IMG/VR virus record: IMGVR_UViG_3300050821_002577
Span: 1-59,747 of that record
Origin: a virus
Direction: 5' to 3' (one strand)
Length of the DNA: 59,747 nt
The stretch's first letter is position 1. Each line of letters starts with the position of its first letter. This document shows, piece after piece, positions 47,261 through 54,852 of this stretch. A program made the translations under genes and the position numbers. Under the pieces are notes generated by a model. It made no database searches and was not told the DNA's origin. It worked only from the letters and a program-made list of their open reading frames with translations.

Positions 47261-47911
47261 TCACTCGCCCTCCTCAGTCGTAGGCGTCACATCAATGTAC
47301 CTAGCCGGCGCTGGCGCGGGAGCATCGCCGTACATCGTGGTCCGCACAATCACCTCCCCCGAGTGCTGGTGATCCACCTTCGGGCCATACCGCCTCGGAG
47401 CCATATGCGCCATCATGCGGAACCGCGCGTCAACACGGAGCCGCGAGCGCAGCACAGCCTCGTTGTCTACGGCCCGATACTCCTTCCCGTCGCGCCCTAC
47501 CCTCGTCACATGGTCGGCCGAAACATCGTCGGCAATGCCGATGATCTGTTCCCCGAAAGCGTCCGCTTGCGCCTCCTTGGCGCGGCGGTACTGAGCTTCG
47601 AACTCCGCGTCCTGAGCGACCCACATGAGGATCGTGGTATGGCTATTAGCGCCCATCGCATGCCCGATCGCGGTGAGCGACATACCCTGAATGATCATGT
47701 CACAAATCTTCGCCGCGTTCTCGGGCGTGCGAGGGATCACGGCATTCGTCGCGCCGTGAGGGTATTTGGACCCCTTCTTGCGACTCATCCCGCCGGCCGC
47801 GTTAAGCTGGCGCATACGCTCCGAACGCGCCGCCCGCTCCTCCGGAGTGTACTCCCGAGGCTTGCGCTTCTTGGTCAGCTTAACCTTGCGTGTTGGACGT
47901 TCGGTCAGCAC
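47261..47911 (-). CDS. Terminase small subunit (Sf6-like)
   Basis: A 216-residue protein with a basic N-terminal tail (KVKLTKKRKPREYTPEERAA), then the DNA-recognition HTH of Sf6-type terminase small subunits (ICDMIIQGMSLTAIGHAMGA; TILMWVAQDAEFEAQYRRAK) and DNEAVLRSRLRVDARFRMMA near the C-terminus. It recognises the packaging site, likely within or near its own gene. GTG start. Confidence 0.85.
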   Translation of the reverse strand: MLTERPTRKVKLTKKRKPREYTPEERAARSERMRQLNAAGGMSRKKGSKYPHGATNAVIPRTPENAAKICDMIIQGMSLTAIGHAMGANSHTTILMWVAQDAEFEAQYRRAKEAQADAFGEQIIGIADDVSADHVTRVGRDGKEYRAVDNEAVLRSRLRVDARFRMMAHMAPRRYGPKVDHQHSGEVIVRTTMYGDAPAPAPARYIDVTPTTEEGE

Positions 47912-48075
47912 AGCTCACCTATCGACACACGCTCCCACCAGTGCGCCTTAGCTGCTGCGATGAGAGAAGCTAGCGAGTCTTTCTCCGCCCGCGTCCTCGC
48001 GACAGCTAGGCATTTGTTAAGCGCCTTGACCTGCGCCATCGTCCTGCGCGCTTCGATCTCGGTATTAATCAGCAC
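47905..48075 (-). CDS. Small helical protein, 56 aa
   Basis: A GTG-start gene preceded by ATAGGTGAGTC. Helical and basic (EARRTMAQVKALNKCLAVAR). Its stop overlaps the small terminase start. The 15 bases at its start (GATAGGTGAG...GTGCTG) are closely repeated at the terminase start. Confidence 0.55.
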   Translation of the reverse strand: MLINTEIEARRTMAQVKALNKCLAVARTRAEKDSLASLIAAAKAHWWERVSIGELC

Positions 48076-48082
48076 GACTCAC

Positions 48083-48145
48083 CTATCCACACAACATCTT
48101 GTGTTTCGCCAAGTACGCGAAACCTAACTCATTGATATCGTTCAT
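48083..48145 (-). CDS. Possible 20-residue leader peptide
   Basis: MNDINELGFAYLAKHKMLCG, starting at ATG just after ATTATGCGACATTGCGC and ending eight bases before the next gene. Could be a leader peptide or chance. No good ribosome binding site. Confidence 0.25.
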   Translation of the reverse strand: MNDINELGFAYLAKHKMLCG

Positions 48146-48172
48146 GCGCAATGTCGCATAATGCACATTGGG

Positions 48173-48197
48173 GAAAATGCCGGCACAAAACCGGCAT
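48173..48197 (-). terminator. Rho-independent terminator on the minus strand
   Basis: ATGCCGG and CCGGCAT pair across a seven-base loop (48177-48183, 48191-48197) and are followed on the minus strand by TTTT. It ends the transcript of the 70-residue gene at 48216. Stem is GC-rich at the top. Confidence 0.65.
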
Positions 48198-48215
48198 CTC
48201 CGCACAACCTATAGG

Positions 48216-48428
48216 CTAACGGTCGCTCTGTGACTTGCCACCACCCGAATCGCCAACGCCCAACGCGCCCGGCACGCCACGGTCGAGCATGCGCGGCTCC
48301 GCAGGTGCGCTCGTCATGATCTTGTAACGCGACGACGTAGGACGCGACCCACTGCCGACGCTCGTGTTCTGCGGAGCGCTCGTCTCCTTCGGATGCTTCA
48401 ACGTCGGCGAATCGCTGAAAATGCCCAT
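48216..48428 (-). CDS. Hypothetical protein, 70 aa, disordered
   Basis: MGIFSDSPTLKHPKETSAPQ with Pro, Ser and Gly along the length, likely disordered. Good ribosome binding site (TAGGAGCATCAAAAC). It is preceded by an AT-rich spacer and followed by a terminator, so it seems to be an independent late or packaging-associated transcript. Confidence 0.65.
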   Translation of the reverse strand: MGIFSDSPTLKHPKETSAPQNTSVGSGSRPTSSRYKIMTSAPAEPRMLDRGVPGALGVGDSGGGKSQSDR

Positions 48429-48463
48429 GTTTTGATGCTCCTACGCATGCGTTTGAGCCTCGG

Positions 48464-48583
48464 CTATTGGCATGAATTTGCCAAAGTGTCAAACAGAAAC
48501 GTCGCCCCCGGTGGGACTTTCCGTGTAGTACGTAGTTGGGGTGTAGGGGGTATTTTCCTCGTAGACCCCCACCGCACTTTCAT
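48464..48583 (-). CDS. Tiny basic protein, 39 aa
   Basis: MKVRWGSTRKIPPTPQLRTT then RKVPPGATFLFDTLANSCQ. The ribosome binding site is excellent (TAAGGAG then AAAAGAGGT). Two similar TRK-x-PP units suggest an internal duplication. It lies immediately downstream of the iteron-like repeats. Confidence 0.5.
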   Translation of the reverse strand: MKVRWGSTRKIPPTPQLRTTRKVPPGATFLFDTLANSCQ

Positions 48584-48736
48584 ACCTCTTTTCTCCTTAC
48601 ACACCCATATATACATACTACACCTACTACATATACTACATATAAGTGATAACAAGGGTTTACAGTCGTAGCGACAAATTGGCGGTAGTAGGGGATATAA
48701 GACAGTATTATTGCCGTAATTTCGGGCGTAGTAGGG
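48584..48736. other. AT-rich spacer with short direct repeats, origin or promoter candidate
   Basis: Three tandem nine-base units ending ACTACA lie at 48617-48640 (on the minus strand TGTAGTA), and GTAGTAGGG occurs at 48685-48693 and 48728-48736. TATATATA-like stretches lie between. This is the most AT-rich part near a replication gene, so it may be an origin or a set of regulator sites. No gene longer than a few codons is seen. Confidence 0.5.
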
Positions 48737-49960
48737 TTAATAAGTGAAGGACGGCGGTATGTAGTTGGGTGGGACATAGCGATAGGACGGTGTTCCGCGA
48801 TAACGGATAGATCGGCGTATCCACCCGAGCGCCTTGAGGCAGGCGGCGGCGCGGTTCTGGTGGATTTGTTGTTGATCTTTAACGTCTATTCCCAATTCGA
48901 TAAGCATTTCGGAGGCTGTGGTAGAGGATAGGACCAACACCTTTTGCGCTATTTGATCCTGCCACGGATCAACTATTCGGCGCGCTTCCTGCTCGACGCT
49001 TGCTGCCGTAGTCAGTGCTTCGCTGTCGAGCCACCAAATTTCATCGGCTAGAAATCTGTCTCTCGCTTCGGCCCAAAGCATGTCGCGGACTGTAGCGAGT
49101 GCGTCGAGATCGATGCGCCCTGTCGCGACCGACCAGAAACGGCGCGCGCCGGTTTCGTCGCGCAGATATTCGTTGTGGTTGACGGTGCCGGCGAAAACGT
49201 TCTGACGCGGTTGCTCAATTACGCGATGCCCGTAAGCCGGGCGGAAGCGATCGGCGGTGCGAGACATGAACGCCTTGATCTTTGAAACATCGCCGCGTCC
49301 CATAGCGTCAAGCTCGGCAATCTCGAAGCACCACGCGCCGGGCAATTGCATTGAGGCATCCTTGGTGCCGAGGTCGGATATCTCATCGGTAAACCAAGGG
49401 TGAAACATCGTCTTGAGCGCAGATGATTTTCCTCTGCCCTGTGGCCCCTCAAGAATGAGCGCACAATCGGCCTTGCACCCTGGCTGCATGACGCGAGCGA
49501 CCGCGCTGATAAGCCACCGACCGCTGATAGCGCGGACCAGCGGCGTGTCTTCGACGCCAAGGCATTTGATTAGCCATTCGTCGAGGCGCGGCCTGCCGTC
49601 CCAGCGACAGCGCTCAATGTAATCCACCACCGGATGAAAGATCGCGTCTTGCGCAGCGGCCTCGACAGCTTGGCCGGCCGTATCCTTGGATACGAGAATG
49701 CCGTTGTGCTGCAGCCAGTTCGCGGCGCGCAGATCGTCAAGGTCGAGCCAAATTCTATCTTCCGGCGCGCTCGACCAGGGCGGGGTTCCCCGAATGATTG
49801 TCTGTTGGCGGAAAGCATCAAACTTCAGAACGCCGTGCCACTCGGGCGCTTCCTTGAACGCGGTGATCGCGTTGGCTAATAGCGGCTTGGGAACGCCCTT
49901 GTTCGTCGTGATGAGCGAGAATTGCCAATTCGATGTCTGGCTATGCCCGTTGCCCTTCAC
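48737..49960 (-). CDS. VirE/VapE-like primase-helicase ATPase
   Basis: A 407-residue protein of the VirE family (D5-like SF3 ATPase). Walker A GPQGRGKSS at 172-180; later AWCFEIAELDAMGRGDVSKI (Walker B region), IKAFMSRTADRFRPAYG (sensor and Arg finger) and VFAGTVNHNEYLRDETGARR match the family. It unwinds DNA for phage replication. GTG start overlapping the previous stop by four bases is chosen over a longer, unlikely Arg-rich extension. Confidence 0.85.
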   Translation of the reverse strand: MKGNGHSQTSNWQFSLITTNKGVPKPLLANAITAFKEAPEWHGVLKFDAFRQQTIIRGTPPWSSAPEDRIWLDLDDLRAANWLQHNGILVSKDTAGQAVEAAAQDAIFHPVVDYIERCRWDGRPRLDEWLIKCLGVEDTPLVRAISGRWLISAVARVMQPGCKADCALILEGPQGRGKSSALKTMFHPWFTDEISDLGTKDASMQLPGAWCFEIAELDAMGRGDVSKIKAFMSRTADRFRPAYGHRVIEQPRQNVFAGTVNHNEYLRDETGARRFWSVATGRIDLDALATVRDMLWAEARDRFLADEIWWLDSEALTTAASVEQEARRIVDPWQDQIAQKVLVLSSTTASEMLIELGIDVKDQQQIHQNRAAACLKALGWIRRSIRYRGTPSYRYVPPNYIPPSFTY

Positions 49961-50145
49961 CGCAGCGCCTCGATTTCCCACTGTTGCGCAAGATCGACGA
50001 ACCGCCTGGGCGTATTGGCGTCGATGAGCGCGAGTAGCTGGCGTGAGAAATAGGCGTTTGCGGCGCTGTAGACGATGGCGACGTGTCGCGCGTGCGCCTC
50101 GATCTCCTCGGCGACGGGAACGTAATCTGTAGGCGATTTCGGCAA
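49957..50145 (-). CDS. Hypothetical protein, start uncertain
   Basis: A 62-residue protein from a TTG start (SPTDYVPVAEEIEAHARHVA; FSRQLLALIDANTPRRFVDL). The frame is open for another 85 bases upstream with coding character (KRLWRPAFYPGEAWRRAALP), but no start codon is found there, so a frameshift may lie near 50235. Ends in a GTGA overlap with the helicase gene. Confidence 0.55.
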   Translation of the reverse strand: MPKSPTDYVPVAEEIEAHARHVAIVYSAANAYFSRQLLALIDANTPRRFVDLAQQWEIEALR

Positions 50146-50397
50146 AGCGGCGCGCCTCCATGCCTCGCCGGGATAGAACGCGGGTCGCCAAAGCCGTTTA
50201 GCGGGAGGCGCGATATTGGCCGGACAATCAGGTCATGACTCCTGACGGGCGACCCGCAGCGCTGAGTTTGCACGGAACCGAGGCGCGTCTCAACCGTTAA
50301 TTCGCCCCGTCATCATCGCAATCTGAAAGAGCGATAGCACGGTATGCACGTGAGAGAAGGCTTGACGAAGCGTCGGGCGCGCTCTAAATGTCGCGGC
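50146..50397. other. Divergent spacer between helicase operon and rightward block
   Basis: The left part probably holds the 5' end of the leftward gene in a shifted frame. Near the right end TTGACG (50362-50367) and TAAATG seventeen bases later could form a promoter for the rightward genes; the transcript would then begin almost at the first ATG. No operators like those at 351-449 are seen. Confidence 0.35.
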
Positions 50398-50628
50398 ATG
50401 AATGATCGACTTTGGCGCGAGGGCGCAACCCCTGACGAATTGAACGCGGTGGCGCGTATCGACCGCGACATTGCAAACCTCGTCGCCTTGCGCGCATCTT
50501 ATACCTATGAACGCCAACGGATCACCAATCGAGCCTGCCAGCGTGCCCGCTACGTACCTCGAAAAAAAGTTGTTGCATCACGTGCGGACAGTGATAATAT
50601 GTCTCTTAACGAAGCGGGAGACGAGTGA
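50398..50628 (+). CDS. Hypothetical protein, first gene of the rightward block
   Basis: A 76-residue basic helical protein (NDRLWREGATPDELNAVARI; ANLVALRASYTYERQRITNR). No Shine-Dalgarno sequence; the mRNA may be nearly leaderless. Stop and the next start overlap as TGATG. No family recognised. Confidence 0.6.
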   Translation: MNDRLWREGATPDELNAVARIDRDIANLVALRASYTYERQRITNRACQRARYVPRKKVVASRADSDNMSLNEAGDE

Positions 50629-50819
50629 TGGCGCTTTCAATGACGGTCGGTCGGGACTACCGCACCAACAGCAAGTACGAGTACGTCATTTTCGAGGGTG
50701 AGCAGGTCGTGGCTCGCGATGGCTTCATGTCCTACGCTCAGGCGAAGCGCGCCGGCTACAAAAAGGCGACGGAAATCTATGCCGAGCGCGATCGGGTAGC
50801 GCCGGAATTGGCCCTCTAA
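50628..50819 (+). CDS. Hypothetical protein, 63 aa
   Basis: A 63-residue alpha/beta protein (YRTNSKYEYVIFEGEQVVAR; SYAQAKRAGYKKATEIYAER). Coupled by TGATG to the previous gene. No family recognised. Confidence 0.65.
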   Translation: MALSMTVGRDYRTNSKYEYVIFEGEQVVARDGFMSYAQAKRAGYKKATEIYAERDRVAPELAL

Positions 50820-51028
50820 TGGTAACTCTATGGGGACATAGCAAGGTGAGCAGCACCGAACGCAAGCGCTTCCTACAAACCCGCACGAGCACGGCGGCGG
50901 AATCCGCTGAACGATGAACAAACCACCGACCTGGAGCGCATTGTCGAATTGTATGGGCCGCTCCCGCAGTCGGTATGCGGCTCGACAAGCCTGACAACCT
51001 AAACGGACATTAACGAAAGGAGAAAACC
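50820..51028 (+). pseudogene. Possible frameshifted small gene
   Basis: GTG at about 50847 opens a 23-codon frame (MSSTERKRFLQTRTST...). In another frame the following text PLNDEQTTDLERIVELYGPL continues to a stop near 51003, but has no start of its own. A one-base shift near 50900 would join both into one protein of about 50 residues. Could equally be non-coding. Confidence 0.25.
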
Positions 51029-51277
51029 ATGAGCGTACAGCAAAAAATCGATCAGCGGCTTGTTGAAGGCGCGCTGAATTATGCGGCAGCCGACCGGAGC
51101 GACCCATTCGCCTTCAACCGAGCAATGACGCACATTAAGAATGGCATCTGCAAGGACGGCGCGACCTATGAGGCGCATCCGACGCAGGAAATGCGCCATT
51201 TAGAGCCGGGCATGGTTTTCAGCGACGGGACGAATACCTATCCCGTCACAGTCTATCGCGAGGTGAAGCGCCCATAA
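51029..51277 (+). CDS. Hypothetical protein, 82 aa
   Basis: A soluble protein preceded by GAAAGGAGAAAACC. Helical front (QQKIDQRLVEGALNYAAADR) and beta end (GMVFSDGTNTYPVTVYREVK). No family recognised. Confidence 0.7.
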   Translation: MSVQQKIDQRLVEGALNYAAADRSDPFAFNRAMTHIKNGICKDGATYEAHPTQEMRHLEPGMVFSDGTNTYPVTVYREVKRP

Positions 51278-51319
51278 AGGGCGCTCACTGCGCTATGCGC
51301 TGATAAGGAGACGACAAGA

Positions 51320-51538
51320 ATGCTTTACCATCTAGCGGAGGAACTGGCGCGAGACGGATATATAATCCGCCGGAAAGGCTGGAATGACGAGAGCGACGCC
51401 GTTTGGCGCAAAGGGAAACTGATCGTGCTCAAGTGCGGAGAGCCGCAAGAATGTTCTGTGCCGGCGTGGGATTTAGCCGCAGACGATTGGGATGTGCGGG
51501 TTGAGGGAGAAAAGGAATGCCAAGAATGGCCGTTCTAG
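51320..51538 (+). CDS. DUF2829/Tad2-like protein
   Basis: A 72-residue protein: LAEELARDGYIIRRKGWNDE, then WRKGKLIVLKC and WDLAADDWDVRVEG. The RxGWN motif near the front and D-A-DDW-V at the end are the marks of DUF2829, the family of Tad2, a protein that sequesters the Thoeris signal gcADPR. The middle is shorter than in typical members. A good TAAGGAG leader is present. The anti-defence role is inferred from the family. Confidence 0.6.
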   Translation: MLYHLAEELARDGYIIRRKGWNDESDAVWRKGKLIVLKCGEPQECSVPAWDLAADDWDVRVEGEKECQEWPF

Positions 51539-52107
51539 CTCGTCACAATGTTGCAGGCGAGCGCACGATTACCGACTTTGAGCGGGTTGATAATGATTGG
51601 TATGTCGAGCCGATGTGGGTTGTGCGCAAACTCTTAGCGGCTTGCCATTTTGAAGGCGAGATACATGATCCCTGCTGCGGTCAAGGAACGATCCCCCAGG
51701 CGGCGCACAACGCGGGGTATGTCGCCACTGGCGCGGACATCGTTGACCGAGGATATGCGCCAGCTAAACGCCTAGATTTCATGACGGACCCTCATGTGTA
51801 CGATAATATCATTTTCAATCCACCATATAAATTCGCGGAACAGTTCATTCACCGTGCAATGATCATGGTGAGAGGTAAAATTGCGGTCATCGTCAACATC
51901 AAGTTTCTGGCGTCTCAAGGTCGTTACGACCGTCTTTTTCAGCAGATTCCGCCTGCTGAAGTGTTTATCTGTTCGCGTCGGCCAAGTATGCCGCCTGGTG
52001 GCGGAGCCGTCGAGGCTAAGGGTGGCACGGCGGATTATTGTTGGATCGTTTGGGACATGGGCAAGCGACCGCGCCCTGAAACTACGCAGATGAAGTGGCT
52101 GATTTGA
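51517..52107 (+). CDS. Adenine-specific DNA methyltransferase (N6A type)
   Basis: A 196-residue methyltransferase with motif I DPCCGQGTIPQAAHNAGY (51-68) and motif IV NPPY (101-104). The order SAM motif then catalytic DPPY-like motif points to the gamma/beta class acting on adenine amino groups. It probably protects phage DNA from restriction or controls expression. ATG lies inside the previous gene (22-base overlap), with GGGAGAAAAGGA in front. Confidence 0.85.
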   Translation: MPRMAVLARHNVAGERTITDFERVDNDWYVEPMWVVRKLLAACHFEGEIHDPCCGQGTIPQAAHNAGYVATGADIVDRGYAPAKRLDFMTDPHVYDNIIFNPPYKFAEQFIHRAMIMVRGKIAVIVNIKFLASQGRYDRLFQQIPPAEVFICSRRPSMPPGGGAVEAKGGTADYCWIVWDMGKRPRPETTQMKWLI

Positions 52108-52179
52108 TAGCCGATCTTCACAAGGCGGCAAATGCCGAGAAGGCCGCGTAACTGCCCTATATCAGAATAGGAGAACACC

Positions 52180-52476
52180 ATGCCTTTCGACGGTTCGCTG
52201 CTGACGCAGGATCAACGCGATTTTCTTAGAGCGCGGGAAATCCTGCTCTCTTGGGGATGGCAGCCAAGATGTGGCTCCCTAGGAGCGGGGCCTCAATGTA
52301 TCGTATCGGCACTGCACAATGCGGTTGATAATTGGGGCCGCAAAGACGAACTTTGGGATAAAATGGCTGCTGTAGCTGGATTTGACAATCGCGACGATCT
52401 AACTGCTTGGAATGATGATCAAAAATCCGCAGAACCAGTGTTAGCATTGTTTGACAGGGTGATCGCTGGCACGTAA
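52180..52476 (+). CDS. DUF6197-like protein
   Basis: A 98-residue protein with REILLSWGWQPRCGSLGAGP, IVSALHNAVD and, near the end, LTAWNDDQKSAEPVLALFDR. The pattern GW...GA...A ... WND...t..eVlaLfd is that of DUF6197, a family frequent in actinobacteria and phages without known function. Leader ATAGGAGAACACC. Confidence 0.6.
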   Translation: MPFDGSLLTQDQRDFLRAREILLSWGWQPRCGSLGAGPQCIVSALHNAVDNWGRKDELWDKMAAVAGFDNRDDLTAWNDDQKSAEPVLALFDRVIAGT

Positions 52477-52513
52477 TCACAACCCTATGTCGCTATAACG
52501 GGAGATTGAAGAA

Positions 52514-52666
52514 ATGGCCACGTTGTCGGTTCCCTACGCTGTCAGGTGGGGGCATCCTCGGACTCGGACACTGAAAGGGCATCCGAAGCGCCAAGCGCGG
52601 CGTGAGCGAGCTTATCAGCGGGGAGCGCCCCGCCCTAAGCCGGCGAAATGATGCTATTGGGGTATA
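52514..52666 (+). CDS. Hypothetical basic protein, 50 aa
   Basis: A 50-residue Arg/His/Pro-rich protein (VRWGHPRTRTLKGHPKRQAR). Leader ATAACGGGAGATTGAAGAA. No domain. Highly basic small proteins of this kind may bind nucleic acid or be poorly conserved. Confidence 0.45.
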
Positions 52667-52671
52667 GAGAG

Positions 52672-52920
52672 ATGATGCTAGCAGAGGCAGTGGAGGCCGC
52701 AAAACTCAACCGCCAAGTTCGCTGGTGGCGAGCCGGCTGGCGCTCGGGCAAGATGGTGCGCTTAGACCACGGAAAAAATGGGCATTGCATTGCGGTCATC
52801 AAGGATGCAAAGGGTCGTGAAGTGCGCCACGAAATTACTCTGCTTTGTCTCGATGCAGAGGCGAGGCGGATACCTCGGGCAACGGTGCGGGAGAACGGGA
52901 CCCGCGCTATTAGTAAATAG
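52672..52920 (+). CDS. Hypothetical protein, 82 aa
   Basis: Starts MMLAEAVEAAKLNRQVRWWR; later RLDHGKNGHCIAVIKDAKGR. The upstream in-frame ATG at 52648 would add eight residues. A DUF2829-like front (AxxxNRxVRxxRAGW) was considered but the DW end is absent. No family assigned. Confidence 0.6.
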   Translation: MMLAEAVEAAKLNRQVRWWRAGWRSGKMVRLDHGKNGHCIAVIKDAKGREVRHEITLLCLDAEARRIPRATVRENGTRAISK

Positions 52921-52929
52921 GAGCACACC

Positions 52930-53247
52930 TTGAGCGTGATCGATTGGGAAGCGAAACCGGAGCCATGGCGCTCGATTGGATTGAGATTTTGCAGAGACTT
53001 GGTCGCGCTACAAGGTTTGTCAGAAACAATCGACTATGGCGTTTCGCTCGCATCTGGCGACAAACTCCGATATTTTCGCTGCCAGCGTGGATGGACTCAA
53101 GAGGAACTGGCGCGAAAGTCCGGCTACGACGAGCGCACGATCCTGCGAATTGAAAACGCACAGGTGAGGTTTCCTGGAATCGAAACGCGCCACGACATTG
53201 CTCAAGCGCTTGGCGTCGATGTCGCGGACATATGGGACAAGCGATGA
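52930..53247 (+). CDS. XRE-family HTH regulator
   Basis: A 105-residue protein starting at TTG after ATAGGAGCACACC. A helix-turn-helix domain at 42-103: KLRYFRCQRGWTQEELARKS, YDERTILRIENAQVRFPGIE and HDIAQALGVDVADIW. It may regulate the rightward block or the early promoters. Confidence 0.8.
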   Translation: MSVIDWEAKPEPWRSIGLRFCRDLVALQGLSETIDYGVSLASGDKLRYFRCQRGWTQEELARKSGYDERTILRIENAQVRFPGIETRHDIAQALGVDVADIWDKR

Positions 53248-53465
53248 ACGACAATGACTCCGGCGAGCGCTACACTGTCCGCGTGCTTGCCAAGAAGCCA
53301 AGGAAAATGGCCCCAATCTTCGAAGGATGGTTCTACGTGAGCGATCCCGACAACCGGTGCGTATCGATGTATTTCCAAACGCGTGCTCAAGCCGACCGCT
53401 GCCGCGACGTACTCATAGCTGACGACCGTCGCCGATCCGCTCCCCAGCCTCCCGGAGCCGCGTAG
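53244..53465 (+). CDS. Hypothetical protein, 73 aa, convergent end
   Basis: A beta-rich protein with a helix (ERYTVRVLAKKPRKMAPIFE; MYFQTRAQADRCRDVLIADD). ATGA-coupled to the HTH gene. Its last 53 bases overlap the end of the VRR-NUC gene on the other strand. Confidence 0.65.
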   Translation: MNDNDSGERYTVRVLAKKPRKMAPIFEGWFYVSDPDNRCVSMYFQTRAQADRCRDVLIADDRRRSAPQPPGAA

Positions 53466-53892
53466 CGCTCGGCTTCTCCGCTCGCGTGGGAATGCCCCAG
53501 ACGGCCAGGATATCGCGCACCTGGTCGATCGAGCGGCAGACAGCGACAACGCCGCCAGCGACTGTGATTGCGGTGTGTACCACCTTCTGCGCCGGACTAA
53601 GCGCGCCCTGAGTCGCCTTCAACTCTATGAAGCACGGGCGACCGCGATAGATGAGCATCAGATCGGGCCATCCTGCGTGAACTCCCATGCCCTTGAGGAT
53701 CATCCCGCGCTGTTTTCCGCCACCGCCGTGGCCTATTGCGGTCCACGGCACTTCCGGCGGTAGGAGCCATCCCAGAAGTTCCGCAACGTGCGTCTGTAGG
53801 CTTTGTTCGGGGTGCGCTCGCTTGACGCCAGGCTTACGCGGGCTTTTGGCATAGCCGGCGGGGAGCTTCCAAAGCGTCACATCATTTCCCAT
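53413..53892 (-). CDS. VRR-NUC domain nuclease
   Basis: A 159-residue single-domain nuclease of the VRR-NUC type. Expected acidic residues: Glu in HPEQSLQTHVAELL, Asp77 in GWPDLMLIYRG and E90-L-K92 in PCFIELKATQG. Phage single-domain members cut branched DNA such as Holliday junctions. It lies next to the integrase. Overlaps the rightward gene at its end. Confidence 0.85.
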   Translation of the reverse strand: MGNDVTLWKLPAGYAKSPRKPGVKRAHPEQSLQTHVAELLGWLLPPEVPWTAIGHGGGGKQRGMILKGMGVHAGWPDLMLIYRGRPCFIELKATQGALSPAQKVVHTAITVAGGVVAVCRSIDQVRDILAVWGIPTRAEKPSATRLREAGERIGDGRQL

Positions 53893-53928
53893 ACGGTCAC
53901 ATCATCTCCGTAATGCCACGAAGATGAT

Positions 53929-54852
53929 TCAGAGCGCTCGGGCGATAGCGCCGACAGCTAGATTTGCCGCCGCGTCCTTGTGCGCGATGTAGGAGTCATA
54001 AATGCCCGGCGATTTGTGGCGGCTCTGACGCATCCCCGACTGGCGGTCTACGCCGGCCTCATGAATCGTTGTGATCGCGCCGCGCCGTAGCGAATGTCCG
54101 CCAAACGGGCGAGGGTCAAGTCGAGCCGACTTCGCATAACGCTTGATCGCCCAATAGACATAGGCGTTGTCGATACGTTTGCCGACCTTGAACCGGGGGT
54201 GTTGGAAGAGTGGCCCTTCGGTGATCCCGCTGCATTCGAGCCAGCGTTTCATCGCGGCGATCGGACATGTTTCCGGCGTAGCACCACGGCCGGCTGCTAG
54301 TGTAACGCCGTGGCCCTGCTGATCGGTTTTGCTGCGCCGAATATGGACCAGCATCGTATCGTCGCCGTCGAATTCGATATCGTCACGATTGAGTGCGGCG
54401 ATCTCCGACCGGCGCATGGCGATGGAGAAGCCAACCAGAAGCGCGGCGCGATCCATGATGCCGACTGCGGTATCGGGCAGTTGCGCCAAGAACACCTTGA
54501 GCTTCGCCGCGTCGATAGCCTCGCGTGGTACATGGCGGTTGCCCTTGCGTCGGCTGATCTCCTTCCAGCCAAGCGCTAGTGCGTCGTCGTGGTCGAGCAT
54601 ATAAGGCGCGCGCTTAGCTTTCGGCAGTCGAGACCGTGCGTCTTTATGAGCGGCGATGATAGCCGCTCTGCGGGCGCTGAGGGCGCTGCTGGAATGCGTC
54701 GGCTCTCTGGCTCGCAAAAATTCCAACACCGTCTCTGCGGTCGCCGGGAGCGCCTTAGCGTCGATCGTGGCGCAGAACCGTTCCCAATCGCCCCAGCACG
54801 TCACGTAAAGCTCGGTTGTGCGTGGTGCGCGGCTACGCGAGAAGTCGAACAT
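53929..54852 (-). CDS. int: Tyrosine recombinase integrase
   Basis: A 307-residue integrase. N-terminal SAM-like DNA-binding region (TELYVTCWGDWERFCATIDA), catalytic residues Arg147/148 (AMRRSEIAAL), Lys175 (RRSKTDQQG), His253-Arg256 (GHSLRRGA), His279 and Tyr288 (HKSPGIYDSYI). It inserts phage DNA into the host chromosome. ATG with TAGGAG five bases upstream is chosen. attP is expected nearby but could not be recognised. Confidence 0.9.
   Translation of the reverse strand: MFDFSRSRAPRTTELYVTCWGDWERFCATIDAKALPATAETVLEFLRAREPTHSSSALSARRAAIIAAHKDARSRLPKAKRAPYMLDHDDALALGWKEISRRKGNRHVPREAIDAAKLKVFLAQLPDTAVGIMDRAALLVGFSIAMRRSEIAALNRDDIEFDGDDTMLVHIRRSKTDQQGHGVTLAAGRGATPETCPIAAMKRWLECSGITEGPLFQHPRFKVGKRIDNAYVYWAIKRYAKSARLDPRPFGGHSLRRGAITTIHEAGVDRQSGMRQSRHKSPGIYDSYIAHKDAAANLAVGAIARAL

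Noticed and set aside
47051-48127. Open frame of 358 codons on the + strand opposite the small terminase and neighbours
   Set aside because: Antisense to three recognisable leftward genes; no recognisable domain or start signal.
48601-48641. CRISPR-like or tandem repeat array
   Set aside because: Units are only nine bases and three copies; no spacers of equal length.
52672-52920. Second DUF2829/Tad2-like protein
   Set aside because: Front part looks similar, but the conserved D-x-x-x-DW end is missing.
53876-53909. Direct repeat GTCACATCAT(T/C)TCC at 53876-53889 and 53896-53909 next to the integrase
   Set aside because: Only 13 of 14 bases and 20 bases apart, inside the start of the VRR-NUC gene; too weak to call an attachment site.
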